Origin: Streptomyces cathayae
GTDB taxonomy: Bacteria; Actinomycetota; Actinomycetes; Streptomycetales; Streptomycetaceae
Assembly (NCBI RefSeq): GCF_029760955.1
Contig: NZ_CP121682.1
Location: 3,224,001 to 3,288,000 of the forward strand
Direction: 5' to 3'
Length of the DNA: 64,000 nt
In this document: positions 28,936 through 37,451 of the stretch, piece by piece
How the letters are laid out: each line of letters begins with the position of its first letter
Numbering within the stretch: position 1 is the stretch's first letter
Program-made: the position numbers and the translations under genes
The notes under the pieces: model-generated
What the model was told of the DNA's origin: nothing
What the model saw: only the letters and a program-made list of their open reading frames with translations
Databases searched by the model: none

Positions 28936-29585
28936 TTGGGGGTGACCACCTTGTAGTTCTTGGGGACCTGGGCATCGGGCCGCCGCAGATACAGCGGCCG
29001 GGGCGCGGGCAGTTCCTCCCCCGCCGCCAGCCGCTCGGCGGCCAGCCGGGCGAGGGCGGCGGCCGACACGTGCTCCGGCTCGTGCGCCCTGGGGAAGGTG
29101 TCGGGGTACAGCAGCGCGCCCGCGCCGACCGCGGGCAGCCCCGCGACCTGCCCGGCGATGTCGGCGGGGCGGTCGACGGCGGGGTCGGTGAGGCGGGTGC
29201 GGGAGTCGGCGTAGCGCGCCCAGTAGACCTCCTTGCGGCGGGCATCGGTCGCCACGACGAAGGGGCCCTCCAGGTCGGCGGCGTAGGCGAGGCCGTCCAG
29301 CGTGCACACACCGTGCACGGGGACGCCGAGCGCGAGCCCGAAGGTGTCCGCGGTCATCAGGCCGACCCGCAGCCCGGTGTACGGACCGGGACCGATGCCG
29401 ACGACGATCCCGGTGACGGCGCCCATCGTCAGGCCGGCTTCGCCGAGCACCCGGTCGATCGCCGGGAGCAGCAGCTCGCCGTGCCGGCGGGCGTCCACCT
29501 GGCTCGAGGAGGCGATGACGTCGTCGCCGTCGTGCAGCGCGACGGTGACGGCGGGGGTGGCGGTATCCAGAGCGAGCAAGAGCAC
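28932..29585 (-). CDS. tsaB: tRNA t6A biosynthesis protein TsaB
   Basis: 217 residues, a TsaD paralogue that acts as scaffold in the t6A complex. Shows LLLALDTATPAVTVAL at the N-terminus and GIGPGPYTGLRVGLM near residue 65, typical of TsaB, and lacks the TsaD metal-binding histidines. GTG start at 29585. First gene of the tightly overlapping tsaB-rimI-tsaD operon. Confidence 0.95.
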   Translation of the reverse strand: MLLLALDTATPAVTVALHDGDDVIASSSQVDARRHGELLLPAIDRVLGEAGLTMGAVTGIVVGIGPGPYTGLRVGLMTADTFGLALGVPVHGVCTLDGLAYAADLEGPFVVATDARRKEVYWARYADSRTRLTDPAVDRPADIAGQVAGLPAVGAGALLYPDTFPRAHEPEHVSAAALARLAAERLAAGEELPAPRPLYLRRPDAQVPKNYKVVTPK

Positions 29586-29699
29586 ACAAACAGCCTACGG
29601 CTCCCCACGGCCCGTGTCGGACGACCCGGTCGGACGGCTACGTACTGCTACCGTCGCATCGGCGTACGCACAATTCCGGTTCATTCCTGACATTCGATG

Positions 29700-29748
29700 A
29701 CAGACGACAGACGACAGACGGCAGCCGGCAGCCGGCAGCCGGCAGCCG
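29700..29748. repeat. Seven tandem heptamers
   Basis: Exactly (ACAGACG)x3 followed by (GCAGCCG)x4, with no interruptions, 49 bp in all. It ends ten bases before the start codon at 29759, in the likely promoter or leader. Confidence 0.95.
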
Positions 29749-29758
29749 TGGGACTGGG

Positions 29759-30343
29759 GTGAGGGCGGTGGCGGGCAACAGCTCGGCGATCGTGGCGGGA
29801 CTGACCGCGGCCGCCCTCGCGATGGTCGCCTTCCTCGGTCACCAGGCGGCGTCGAGCGCCTCGGCCCGCCCGCACGCCGCCCGCGCGGGCACCTCGCCGG
29901 GCGCCGTGCGGGCGGACCGGGGCGCCGATGCCCCGGGCGGCGCAGACGGCTCCGGCACCCTCACCGCGCCACCCGGGGACTCCGGCCGGGGCACCCGGGT
30001 CGTGTACGCGCTGAACACCGACCGGGTGTGGCTCGTCGACAAGAACGACAAGGTCAAGCGCACCTTCACGGTCAAGCCCGGCACGGTGGACCCGGAGCCG
30101 GGCACCTACCGGGTCACCTCGCGCTCCGGGAAGATCACCGGATCGGACGGTGTCCCGGTCGAACACGTCGTCCGCTTCGCCGACAGCGACGGCACGGTGA
30201 TCGGCTTCAGCGCGGCCGTCGACGGCTCGGACCCGGAACTCGACCCGAAGGTCCGCACGGGCGGTGTCCGCGAGACCCGGGCGGACGGCAGGGCGCTGTG
30301 GAAGTTCGCGACGATCGGCCGCACGGTCGTCGTCGTCCGATAG
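29759..30343 (+). CDS. Secreted L,D-transpeptidase-like protein without catalytic Cys/His
   Basis: 194 residues with an N-terminal signal segment (about residues 8-35), an Ala/Gly/Pro-rich linker and a C-terminal domain resembling YkuD. Strand pattern VYALNTDRVWLVDKND, then PEPGTYRVTSRSGKI and RALWKFATIGRTVVVV, follows the L,D-transpeptidase order. Where the family has a His and then GC[VI]R, this protein has GFSAAVDGS and TGGVRET. So peptidoglycan crosslinking is unlikely; it may bind wall or serve as a decoy domain. GTG at 29759 is uncertain; GTG at 29768 is possible. Tandem heptamers lie just upstream. Confidence 0.8.
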   Translation: MRAVAGNSSAIVAGLTAAALAMVAFLGHQAASSASARPHAARAGTSPGAVRADRGADAPGGADGSGTLTAPPGDSGRGTRVVYALNTDRVWLVDKNDKVKRTFTVKPGTVDPEPGTYRVTSRSGKITGSDGVPVEHVVRFADSDGTVIGFSAAVDGSDPELDPKVRTGGVRETRADGRALWKFATIGRTVVVVR

Positions 30344-30367
30344 CCGCCGACAGCCCGCCCTTACAGG

Positions 30368-30556
30368 TCAGGCGGCGTCGCGGTGGGTGCCGACCGGCTC
30401 CGTGGACCGCGACTGCGGCAGCGGTTCGGGGGCGCGGGGCGGGGTGGAGACCGCGGCGGCGGCCGCACCGGCGGCCAGCAGATCCCGCATCGAAACCCCG
30501 GTGAACGGCTGCGGCCGTGTCTCGGTCGTCCGGCGAGAGCTCTCGATGGACGGCAT
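30368..30556 (-). CDS. Small protein of unknown function
   Basis: 62 residues beginning MPSIESSRRTTETRPQPF, with an Ala-rich middle (LLAAGAAAAAV) and a disordered C-terminus. The ATG at 30556 has AGGAGG five bases upstream, an optimal ribosome-binding site, so it is likely real. A perfect 11+2+11 palindrome lies 27-50 bp before the start. I do not recognise a family. Confidence 0.75.
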   Translation of the reverse strand: MPSIESSRRTTETRPQPFTGVSMRDLLAAGAAAAAVSTPPRAPEPLPQSRSTEPVGTHRDAA

Positions 30557-30582
30557 GGACGCCTCCTGGGACCGGGGGCGGA

Positions 30583-30606
30583 CGTGGTTAGGTAGACCTA
30601 ACCACG
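30583..30606. promoter_or_regulatory. TTAGGT-AG-ACCTAA palindrome, iron-box-like operator
   Basis: CGTGGTTAGGT-ag-ACCTAACCACG, perfect over 22 paired bases. It contains TTAGGT and ACCTAA half-sites like those bound by DmdR/IdeR/DtxR regulators, but the half-sites are separated by 2 bases rather than the usual 7. It lies just upstream of the 62-residue gene. Confidence 0.6.
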
Positions 30607-30754
30607 AGCTGGATACCATGTGACCACGCCCGGGACACCGAACGCAACATCATGCCAACACCTCGTCGGAACGTACGGAGAACATACGGGGAAGCCGCCT
30701 CCGCCCGGCCTCCTTTCGACCTCCCCTCGACCTCCCGCGCCGGTGCCTCCCGGC

Positions 30755-31264
30755 TCAGGCCGACAGCACGCTCAGGTCGATGCCCGCCCAGCGCTCGCCC
30801 AGACCGGTCAGCGTCACGTGCCGCACCTCGTCCGTCGTGTCGCCGACCGCGCGGTGGATGACGAGCTGGAGCCGGTCCTCGGTCAGTTCCTCGATCCTTC
30901 CCTCGCCCCACTCCACGACGATCACCGACTCGGGCAGCGAGACGTCGAGATCGAGGTCCTCCATCTCGTCCAGTCCGCCGGAGAGCCGGTACGCGTCGAC
31001 GTGGAGCAGCGGCGGACCGTCCCCCAGGGACGGGTGGACGCGGGCGATCACGAACGTCGGTGAGGTGACGGCACCGCGCACCCCGAGCCCCTCGCCGAGC
31101 CCGCGGGTCAGCGTGGTCTTGCCCGCGCCCAGCTCACCGGTGAGCATCACGAGGTCGCCGGCGCGCAGCAGCTTGGCGAGCTTGCGGCCCAGTTCCCGCA
31201 TCCGCTCAGGGGAGTCGACGACCAACCGGGCGGACGGGGGCGACGCCGCGACTTCTCTCATCAT
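30755..31264 (-). CDS. tsaE: tRNA t6A biosynthesis ATPase TsaE
   Basis: 169 residues. P-loop GELGAGKTTLTRG near residue 45, then SPTFVIARVHP and HVDAYRLSGGLDEMEDL, the TsaE signature. TsaE hydrolyses ATP to cycle the TsaB-TsaD complex. ATG ATG at 31264 and 31261 and a GTG at 31267 are adjacent candidate starts; the ribosome-binding site is weak, suggesting coupling to the upstream hydrolase (83 bp away). Confidence 0.95.
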   Translation of the reverse strand: MMREVAASPPSARLVVDSPERMRELGRKLAKLLRAGDLVMLTGELGAGKTTLTRGLGEGLGVRGAVTSPTFVIARVHPSLGDGPPLLHVDAYRLSGGLDEMEDLDLDVSLPESVIVVEWGEGRIEELTEDRLQLVIHRAVGDTTDEVRHVTLTGLGERWAGIDLSVLSA

Positions 31265-31349
31265 CACTCACTCGCAGTAGTACGGTAAAGACACCGCGCA
31301 AGGGGTCGGTTCGGGCCGGACCGCAGCCGAAGGCCGGAAGCCGCCCTCG

Positions 31350-32585
31350 TCAGGGGGAGGCGGAGTCACAGGCACCCACGGTAGTGGTGGTCACCGCCCC
31401 GGCGCGGGCAAGCAGATCGACGAGGCGGTCGGTGACGACTGCCGGGTGCTCCAGCATGACGAGGTGTCCGGTGTCCGGCACCAGCACCAGCTCTGCGTCC
31501 GGCAGAACGTCCGCGATCGCCTCGCTGTGCTCGCTGGGCGTCACCAGGTCCCGCACCCCGGCCAGCACCAGCACCGGGAGATCGGCGAAGCGGGCGAGGG
31601 CGTCGGCCTTGTCGTGGTCGCTGAACGCCGGGTAGTACTCGGCGACCACGTCGATCGGGGTGGCCTCGATCATCCGCTCGGCGAAGCGGGCGACGGCCGG
31701 GTCGATGTCCCGGGTCGCGAACGAGTACCGCTTGATGACTCCGGCGAACAGGTCCGCCGTGGCCCGGCGCCCCTTCTCCACCAGTTCGGCCCGCTGCCCC
31801 AGCGCCTTCAGCACCCCGGGCAGCACCCGCCGCACCGCGTTGACCCCGGCCACGGGCAGTCCGAAGTTGACCTCGCCGAGCCGCCCCGACGACGTGCCGA
31901 CGAGGGCGACACCGACGACCCGCTCGCGGATCAGCTCGGGGTACTTGTCGGCGAGGGCCATCACCGTCATCCCGCCCATGGAGTGCCCGACCAGCACGAG
32001 GGGGCCCTCGGGGGCGGCGGCGTCGATGACCGCCTTGAGGTCCTGTCCGAGCTGGTCGATGGTGACCGGCTCGCCCCGTTCCGTCTGGGCCGCGCCCCGC
32101 CCGGAGCGGCCGTGGCTGCGCTGGTCCCAGTGCACGGTCCGTACGACGCCCCTGAGCGCGGCCCGCTGGAAGTGCCAGGAGTCCTGGCTGAGGCAGTAAC
32201 CGTGGCTGAAGACGACGGTGGCGGGGGCGGGCGCCCCGCGGCCGAACAGCCGGCGGCGCCGTGCGGGAGCGGGGGCGAGGCCGGGATCCAGGTCGTCGAC
32301 CTCGTAGTACAGCTCCGTGCCGTCCTCGGCGTACGCCGTGCCGGGGGTGCCGCGCAGCGAGCCGTAGGGTCCCGTGGAGTCGAGGGCGAGCCGGGCCTTC
32401 TTGCGCATGCCCCGGCCGACCGTCATCCGTTCTACGGCGACGCCCGCGGCGGCGCCCGTCGCGAGCACGCCCAGCGCGACACCGGCGATACCGGTCGCCC
32501 GGCGCCAGCCGCCGGACGCCGCGGCAGCGGAGTCGGCGGCCGCCGTGACGGCGGTCGTGACGATCTCCGCGCTGCTCTCGCTCAC
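31350..32585 (-). CDS. Alpha/beta hydrolase, membrane-anchored
   Basis: 411 residues. An N-terminal hydrophobic stretch (GIAGVALGVLATGAAAGVAV) anchors it, followed by an alpha/beta-hydrolase domain. The nucleophile elbow is GHSMGG and the catalytic acid/histidine region reads DTGHLVMLEHP; HG of the oxyanion loop is in FSHGYCLSQDSW. GTG at 32585 has GGAGGA eight bases upstream, fixing the start. Position between alr and tsaE in one orientation is typical of Streptomyces. The substrate is unknown. Confidence 0.93.
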   Translation of the reverse strand: MSESSAEIVTTAVTAAADSAAAASGGWRRATGIAGVALGVLATGAAAGVAVERMTVGRGMRKKARLALDSTGPYGSLRGTPGTAYAEDGTELYYEVDDLDPGLAPAPARRRRLFGRGAPAPATVVFSHGYCLSQDSWHFQRAALRGVVRTVHWDQRSHGRSGRGAAQTERGEPVTIDQLGQDLKAVIDAAAPEGPLVLVGHSMGGMTVMALADKYPELIRERVVGVALVGTSSGRLGEVNFGLPVAGVNAVRRVLPGVLKALGQRAELVEKGRRATADLFAGVIKRYSFATRDIDPAVARFAERMIEATPIDVVAEYYPAFSDHDKADALARFADLPVLVLAGVRDLVTPSEHSEAIADVLPDAELVLVPDTGHLVMLEHPAVVTDRLVDLLARAGAVTTTTVGACDSASP

Positions 32586-32656
32586 GTACGCGCTCCTCCG
32601 TTGTCTCCGTGCCTGCCGTGTCCGCGCCCATGGCAGCGCGTCCACGTCCGTCGCGT

Positions 32657-33829
32657 CTACGGCGCCGTATTCACATGGACGCGCGGAACGCGGGTTCCGA
32701 TCCGGGTGACGATCTCGTACCCGATGGTGCCCGCGGCCTGCGCCCAGTCCTCGACGGTGGGTTCGCCGCGGTCGCCGGGGCCGAAGAGGATCGCCTCGGC
32801 GCCCGCCCGGAGTTCGTCCCCGCCCAGGTCGACGGTGAACTGATCCATCGCGATCCGCCCCGCGACCGTGCGCCACTTGCCCTCGACCAGCACCGGACCG
32901 GCGGAGGAGGCGTGCCGCGGGATGCCGTCCGCGTAGCCGAGCGGGACGAGACCGAGGGTGGTCGCACCCGGGGTGACGTAGTGGTGGCCGTACCCGATGC
33001 CCTCTCCGCCCGGGACGTGCTTCACCAGGGCGAGGGAGGCGGTCAGGGTCATCACCTGGCGCAGCCCGAAGTCGGCGGGGGTGCCGATCTCGGGGCTGGG
33101 CGAGACGCCGTAGAGCGCGATGCCGGACCGGACGAGGTCGAAGTGGCTCTCGGGGAGGGTGAGCGTGGCGGCCGAGTTGGCGATGTGCCGGACCTCGGGG
33201 TCGATGCCCTGCTGCTCGGCCTGCGCCACCATCTCCCGGAAACGGGTGAGCTGGGCGTCGACGGAGGGGTGCCCCGGCTCGTCGGCGCAGGCGAGGTGCG
33301 ACCACAGGCCGACGACGCGCAGCAGTCCGTCGGCCTCGGCGCGCAGCGCCCCGGCGATCAGCTCGGCCCAGTCCCCGGGCACGCAGCCGCCCCGCCCGAG
33401 GCCGGTGTCGGCCTTGAGGTGGACACGCGCGGGCCGTCCGGCGAGACGTGCGGCCGCGGTGACCTCCTCCAGCGCCCACAGGCCGCTGACGGACACGTCG
33501 AGATCGGCCTCGATCGCCTCCCGCCAGGGCCCGCCGGGCGTCCACAGCCAGCACATGACGCGTACGTCGTCCGGCACCCCGGCGCCGGGCGCGCGCAGCG
33601 CCAGGGCCTCCTGCGGAGTGGCCGTACCGAGCCAGGTCGCCCCGGCCTCGACGGCCGCCCGCGCGCACGGGAGCGCGCCGTGCCCGTAGCCGTCCGCCTT
33701 GACCACGGCCATGAAGGCGGCGCCGGGCGCGTGGGCGCGCAGGCTCCGCACGTTGGCGCGCAGCGCGGCCAGGTCGATCTCGGCGCGGGCCCGCAGCGTC
33801 GCGCCCCGCACAGCATCTGTCTCGTTCAT
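32657..33829 (-). CDS. alr: Alanine racemase
   Basis: 390 residues. Converts L-alanine to D-alanine for peptidoglycan using PLP. The PLP lysine is in AVVKADGYGHG near residue 43 and the catalytic tyrosine in GEGIGYGHHYV. ATG at 33829 gives the usual length; GGGG lies upstream. Part of the run nnr-alr-hydrolase-tsaE. Confidence 0.97.
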   Translation of the reverse strand: MNETDAVRGATLRARAEIDLAALRANVRSLRAHAPGAAFMAVVKADGYGHGALPCARAAVEAGATWLGTATPQEALALRAPGAGVPDDVRVMCWLWTPGGPWREAIEADLDVSVSGLWALEEVTAAARLAGRPARVHLKADTGLGRGGCVPGDWAELIAGALRAEADGLLRVVGLWSHLACADEPGHPSVDAQLTRFREMVAQAEQQGIDPEVRHIANSAATLTLPESHFDLVRSGIALYGVSPSPEIGTPADFGLRQVMTLTASLALVKHVPGGEGIGYGHHYVTPGATTLGLVPLGYADGIPRHASSAGPVLVEGKWRTVAGRIAMDQFTVDLGGDELRAGAEAILFGPGDRGEPTVEDWAQAAGTIGYEIVTRIGTRVPRVHVNTAP

Positions 33830-33936
33830 CGTGCCCCAGTGTCTCAGAGGGGTAGGCGGCCCCACCGGGAGCGGTAGGCGACTCCCGGGCGGTCCCTCCC
33901 CGGACTCCCCCCTCCCCTCCCCCCGGCCTCCCGGTC

Positions 33937-35403
33937 TCACCCGCGCACGACGTCCCGCCAGGCCGCCGGGAGGGCCTCCGCCACGTCGTGCGCCCCCACC
34001 GGCGCGCCGTCCGCCGCGAACCGTGCGGCGAGGCCGTGCAGGTAGGCCGCCGCACTGCCCGCGTCCAGCGGCGGCAGTCCGGCGGCCAGCAGCGAGCCCG
34101 CCAGCCCGGACAGGACGTCCCCGCTCCCGGCCGTGGCCAGCCAGGACGTGCCGGTCGGGTTCACCCGTACGGCCGTCACCGCCCGGGCGTCCGGATCGGC
34201 GCCCGGATCGGCGACCAGCGTCGTGGAGCCCTTGAGCAGCACGGTCGCCCCGTACCGTCCGGCCAGTTCACGCGCCGCGGCCAGCCGGCCGCCCTCGACC
34301 TCCTCCCGCTCCACGCCGAGCAGCGCGGCGGCCTCGCCGGCGTGCGGGGTCATCAGGGTGGGCGCCCGGCGGGCCCGTACGGCCGAGACGTCGGCCAGCC
34401 GCAGCCCGTCCGCGTCGATCAGCACCGGCACGTCCGCCGCCAGGACCTCCGCCACGGGCCCGGCGTCGTCACCGGCTCCGGGCCCGACGACCCACGCCTG
34501 CACTCGTCCGGCGTGCTTCGGCCCCCGGTCGGACACCAGCGTCTCGGGGAAGCGGGCGATCACGTCCCGCGCGGCGGGACCGACGTACCGCACGGCCCCG
34601 GCACCGCCCCGCAGCGCGCCGGACACCGCGAGCACGGCCGCGCCGGGGTAGCGGGCGGACCCGGCGGCGACCCCGACGACGCCACGCCGGTACTTGTCGC
34701 TCTCCGCGCCGGGCACCGGCAGCAGCCGTGCCACGTCGGCGTGCTGGAGCGCCTCCAGCACCGGCTCGGCCGGCAGCTCCAGCCCGATGTCGACGAGCCG
34801 TACCGACCCCGCGTACTCCCGTGCCGGATCGACGAGCAGCCCCGGCTTGTGCGTCCCGAAGGTCACCGTGAGGTCGGCCCGGAGCGCGGTGCCGCGGACC
34901 TCGCCGGTGTCCGCGTCGACACCGCTCGGCAGGTCGACGGCGACGACCGCGGCACGGGACCGCTCGGCGGCCTCGGCGAGCGGCACCGCGTCCGGCCGCA
35001 GCCCGCCCTTGCCACCGATCCCGACGATGCCGTCCACGACGAGATCGGCCCGCCGGATCAACGCCTCGCCACCGCCGGTCCCCACGGCCCGGCCCCCCGC
35101 CCCGCGCAACGCCGCGAGCCCGGCGGCATGGGCGCGCTCCGGCGCGAGCAGCACCGCCGTGACGCCCGCGCCGCGCCGCGCCAGCCGGGCACCGGCGTAG
35201 AGGGCGTCGCCGCCGTTGTCCCCGCTGCCGACCAGCAGGACGACCCTGCTGCCGTAGACCCTGCCGTGAGCCCGCCCCAGCAGCTCCGCGCAGGCCGCGG
35301 CGAGCCCGGCGGCGGCGCGCTGCATCAGCGCGCCCTCCGGCAGCCGTGCCATCAGTTCCCGCTCCGCCGCCCTGACCGTCTCCACGCTGTACGCAGTACG
35401 CAT
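33937..35403 (-). CDS. nnr: Bifunctional NAD(P)H-hydrate epimerase / ADP-dependent dehydratase
   Basis: 488 residues that repair hydrated NAD(P)H. The N-terminal epimerase (YjeF_N, about 1-215) shows GSGDNGGDALYAGARLA and VDLPSGVDADTG; the C-terminal dehydratase (about 230-488) shows LMTPHAGEAAALLG, VLLKGSTTLVADP and TAGSGDVLSGLAGSLLA. ATG at 35403. Confidence 0.96.
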   Translation of the reverse strand: MRTAYSVETVRAAERELMARLPEGALMQRAAAGLAAACAELLGRAHGRVYGSRVVLLVGSGDNGGDALYAGARLARRGAGVTAVLLAPERAHAAGLAALRGAGGRAVGTGGGEALIRRADLVVDGIVGIGGKGGLRPDAVPLAEAAERSRAAVVAVDLPSGVDADTGEVRGTALRADLTVTFGTHKPGLLVDPAREYAGSVRLVDIGLELPAEPVLEALQHADVARLLPVPGAESDKYRRGVVGVAAGSARYPGAAVLAVSGALRGGAGAVRYVGPAARDVIARFPETLVSDRGPKHAGRVQAWVVGPGAGDDAGPVAEVLAADVPVLIDADGLRLADVSAVRARRAPTLMTPHAGEAAALLGVEREEVEGGRLAAARELAGRYGATVLLKGSTTLVADPGADPDARAVTAVRVNPTGTSWLATAGSGDVLSGLAGSLLAAGLPPLDAGSAAAYLHGLAARFAADGAPVGAHDVAEALPAAWRDVVRG

Positions 35404-35564
35404 ACGTCCGAGTGTCCCGTACCGAACGGTCCGACTCCCGTGTCCGGGAAGCGGTCCCGCGCCTCGCACGCCGGTCGAAAGTTGTCGGGGGCCGTACTCC
35501 CGCCGCATCCGTTGACGGCGTGCCGCGCCCTCGTCACACTCACACGCCCCACCGGATGAATCGA

Positions 35565-35588
35565 TTCAGTCGAATCGGTTCGACTGAA
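35565..35588. promoter_or_regulatory. Perfect 10+4+10 inverted repeat upstream of the beta-helix gene
   Basis: TTCAGTCGAA-tcgg-TTCGACTGAA, about 40 bp before the ATG at 35626. Preceded by GAATCGATTC. An operator or leader hairpin; the binding protein is unknown. Confidence 0.6.
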
Positions 35589-35625
35589 CCGGTCCGACGA
35601 GAGAAGCAGAGGAAGCAGGAGACCC

Positions 35626-36801
35626 ATGGGACGCAGAGCCGCACTCCTCGCCGCAGCCGGCGCCACCGCACTCCTCACCACCACGGGCGTACTGACGGCC
35701 CCGGCCACCGCCGCCCCCACCCCCGCCGCAGCCCCCGCGCAGGCCGCGGCTACCTGCGGCGACGGCTCCTACCAGGCCGAGGCCGTGCAGAGCGGCAGCA
35801 CCTGGACCGCCCGGCGCGGCAGCAGCGTCGTCCACACCGGCACCGACCTGCGTGCGGCCGTCCAGGCGGCGATCGGCAGCCTGTCCGCCGGCCGCACCTC
35901 CAAGGAGCGGGTGGTGGTCCGCGGCTCCGGCTCCCTGTCCGCGGGCTCCCGCATCTCCCTGCCGAGCTACACGGTCCTCGACGTCTGCGGCACCATCAAC
36001 GTCACCGGCAGCGGCTCCGGCGACCAGGCCCCGGTGTACTCCCGCGGCACCCGCGACGTCGAGGTGCAGCACCTGAACGTCACCGGTGCCCCGCTCTACG
36101 GCATCTTCCTGCGCAACGTGCAGAACGTGGTCCTCGGCCAGATCGACATGCGCCTCTCGGGCGGCCTCGGCGTCCGGATCGACAACCGCGGCGACACCAG
36201 CCAGTGGACGCGGAACGTCCGGATCGACGACGTCTACGTGTCCGGCGCGTCCAGCCACGCCGTGGAGACGTACGGGGTCGACGGCCTCACCGTCGGCACC
36301 GTCACCGCCCGCAACGTCGGCGAGTCCGGACTCCTCCTCAACCAGACCGTCAACGCCACGGTCACCAAGGTGGACGCGGAGAACGCGGGCACCGGCACCG
36401 GCTACGCCGCCTTCCGCATGGCCAACCGCAACGGCCGCATCGGCAGCTCGTACGCGACCAACATCCGCGTCGGCGAGGTCGTCGCGCGGGGCGGCGGGCG
36501 CGGCGTGTTCTGCGTCTCGGAGAGCGGCGGCGCGACGATCGACCGGATCAGCCTCTCCCACACGGGCAACAACGCGATCCTGATCGAAAACTGCTACAAC
36601 GTGAACCTCGCCGCGCAGAGCGGCACCGTCACGGGCGGCGGCGAGATCCGGCTGGCCGCGCGCACGGAGTTCGCGAACAACCGGGACATCACCGTCCAGA
36701 ACCTGACGGTGACCAACTCCTCGATCCGTGAGAACCCCTGCGGCGAGAACATCACGTTCCGCAACAACAGGCTGGTCAACAGCAGCCAGTCCATCTGCTG
36801 A
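35626..36801 (+). CDS. Secreted right-handed parallel beta-helix protein
   Basis: 391 residues. Signal peptide at about 1-30 (AALLAAAGATALLTTTGVLT, cut near APATAAP). The body has the short Gly/Asn/Val-rich coils of a pectate-lyase-like beta helix: VQNVVLGQIDMRLSGGLGVR, VDGLTVGTVTARNVGESGLL, and NRDITVQNLTVTNSSI. Four or more cysteines near the C-terminus suggest disulfides. A polysaccharide lyase or hydrolase role is likely from the fold only; no active site could be named. Not related to its neighbours nnr and acpS. Confidence 0.88.
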   Translation: MGRRAALLAAAGATALLTTTGVLTAPATAAPTPAAAPAQAAATCGDGSYQAEAVQSGSTWTARRGSSVVHTGTDLRAAVQAAIGSLSAGRTSKERVVVRGSGSLSAGSRISLPSYTVLDVCGTINVTGSGSGDQAPVYSRGTRDVEVQHLNVTGAPLYGIFLRNVQNVVLGQIDMRLSGGLGVRIDNRGDTSQWTRNVRIDDVYVSGASSHAVETYGVDGLTVGTVTARNVGESGLLLNQTVNATVTKVDAENAGTGTGYAAFRMANRNGRIGSSYATNIRVGEVVARGGGRGVFCVSESGGATIDRISLSHTGNNAILIENCYNVNLAAQSGTVTGGGEIRLAARTEFANNRDITVQNLTVTNSSIRENPCGENITFRNNRLVNSSQSIC

Positions 36802-36821
36802 CAGCACCAGAAGCGGCCGGC

Positions 36822-36860
36822 GACCGGCCGGACGGACGAGATCTGTCCGGCCGGCCGGTC
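36822..36860. terminator. Terminator hairpin between the convergent beta-helix and small membrane genes
   Basis: GACCGGCCGG pairs with CCGGCCGGTC around an inner GGAC/GTCC stem and a short loop. Confidence 0.65.
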
Positions 36861-37026
36861 ACCGGCGCCGCTGACGCAGCAGCCGTACGATCCGCACCAG
36901 CGCGAACACCACGACCAGCACGGCCACGGCGCCGAGGAGCACCTGCCCCCACACCGACAGCTCGGCCCCGGCTCCCCCGACCCCGGGAAACCCCGGCGGG
37001 ATCCGGTCCACGGCGGCCACCGTCAC
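36859..37026 (-). CDS. Small single-pass membrane protein
   Basis: 55 residues: a short Gly/Pro N-terminus, one hydrophobic helix ([19 protein letters not shown], residues 29-47) and a basic end (LLRQRRR), so probably N-out. The GTG start overlaps the acpS stop in GTGA, indicating translational coupling, and codon use is strongly GC3-biased. Unknown function. Confidence 0.7.
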   Translation of the reverse strand: MTVAAVDRIPPGFPGVGGAGAELSVWGQVLLGAVAVLVVVFALVRIVRLLRQRRR

Positions 37027-37394
37027 CCCTCCGCGACCACGACCGCCGAGGCCACGCCGGCGTCATGGCTGAGCGAGACGTGCCACGACCGCACGCCCAG
37101 TTCGGCGGCCCGCGCCGCCACCGTCCCCTTCACCCGAAGCCGGGGCTGCCCGCTGTCCTCGCAGTACACCTCGGCATCGGTCCAGTACAGCCCGCCGGGC
37201 GCCCCGAGCGCCTTGGCCAGCGCCTCCTTGGCGGCGAACCGCGCGGCCAGCGAGGCGACCCCGCGCCGCTCCCCGCTCGCCAGCAGCAGCTCGCTCTCCA
37301 CGAACAGCCGCCGCGCGAGCCCGGGCGTCCGCTCCAACGACGCCGCGAACCGCTCGATCTCGGCCACGTCGATCCCGACCCCGATGATGCTCAT
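37023..37394 (-). CDS. acpS: Holo-[acyl-carrier-protein] synthase
   Basis: 123 residues. Transfers phosphopantetheine from CoA to acyl carrier proteins. Motifs [12 protein letters not shown] (metal-binding Asp), [13 protein letters not shown] and [13 protein letters not shown] are intact. ATG at 37394 starts MSIIGVGID. Located just downstream of glmS. Confidence 0.96.
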   Translation of the reverse strand: MSIIGVGIDVAEIERFAASLERTPGLARRLFVESELLLASGERRGVASLAARFAAKEALAKALGAPGGLYWTDAEVYCEDSGQPRLRVKGTVAARAAELGVRSWHVSLSHDAGVASAVVVAEG

Positions 37395-37451
37395 GACGAG
37401 CACTTTACGGCGGTGCGGGGCGGTGTACTGCGGTGCCGGGGCCCGGCGGGT

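Noticed and set aside
28306..29589. 427-codon frame suggesting a fusion upstream of RimI
   Set aside because: The N-terminal part is an out-of-frame translation of tsaB; RimI starts at 28935 by GTGA overlap.
30583..30606. Canonical DtxR/IdeR iron box
   Set aside because: Half-sites are 2 bases apart rather than in the standard 19-bp arrangement, so only iron-box-like is claimed.
31350..34055. Single 901-codon frame spanning the hydrolase and alanine racemase
   Set aside because: Only the part from 32585 has homology; the rest is the wrong frame of alr. The GTG at 32585 has a strong ribosome-binding site.
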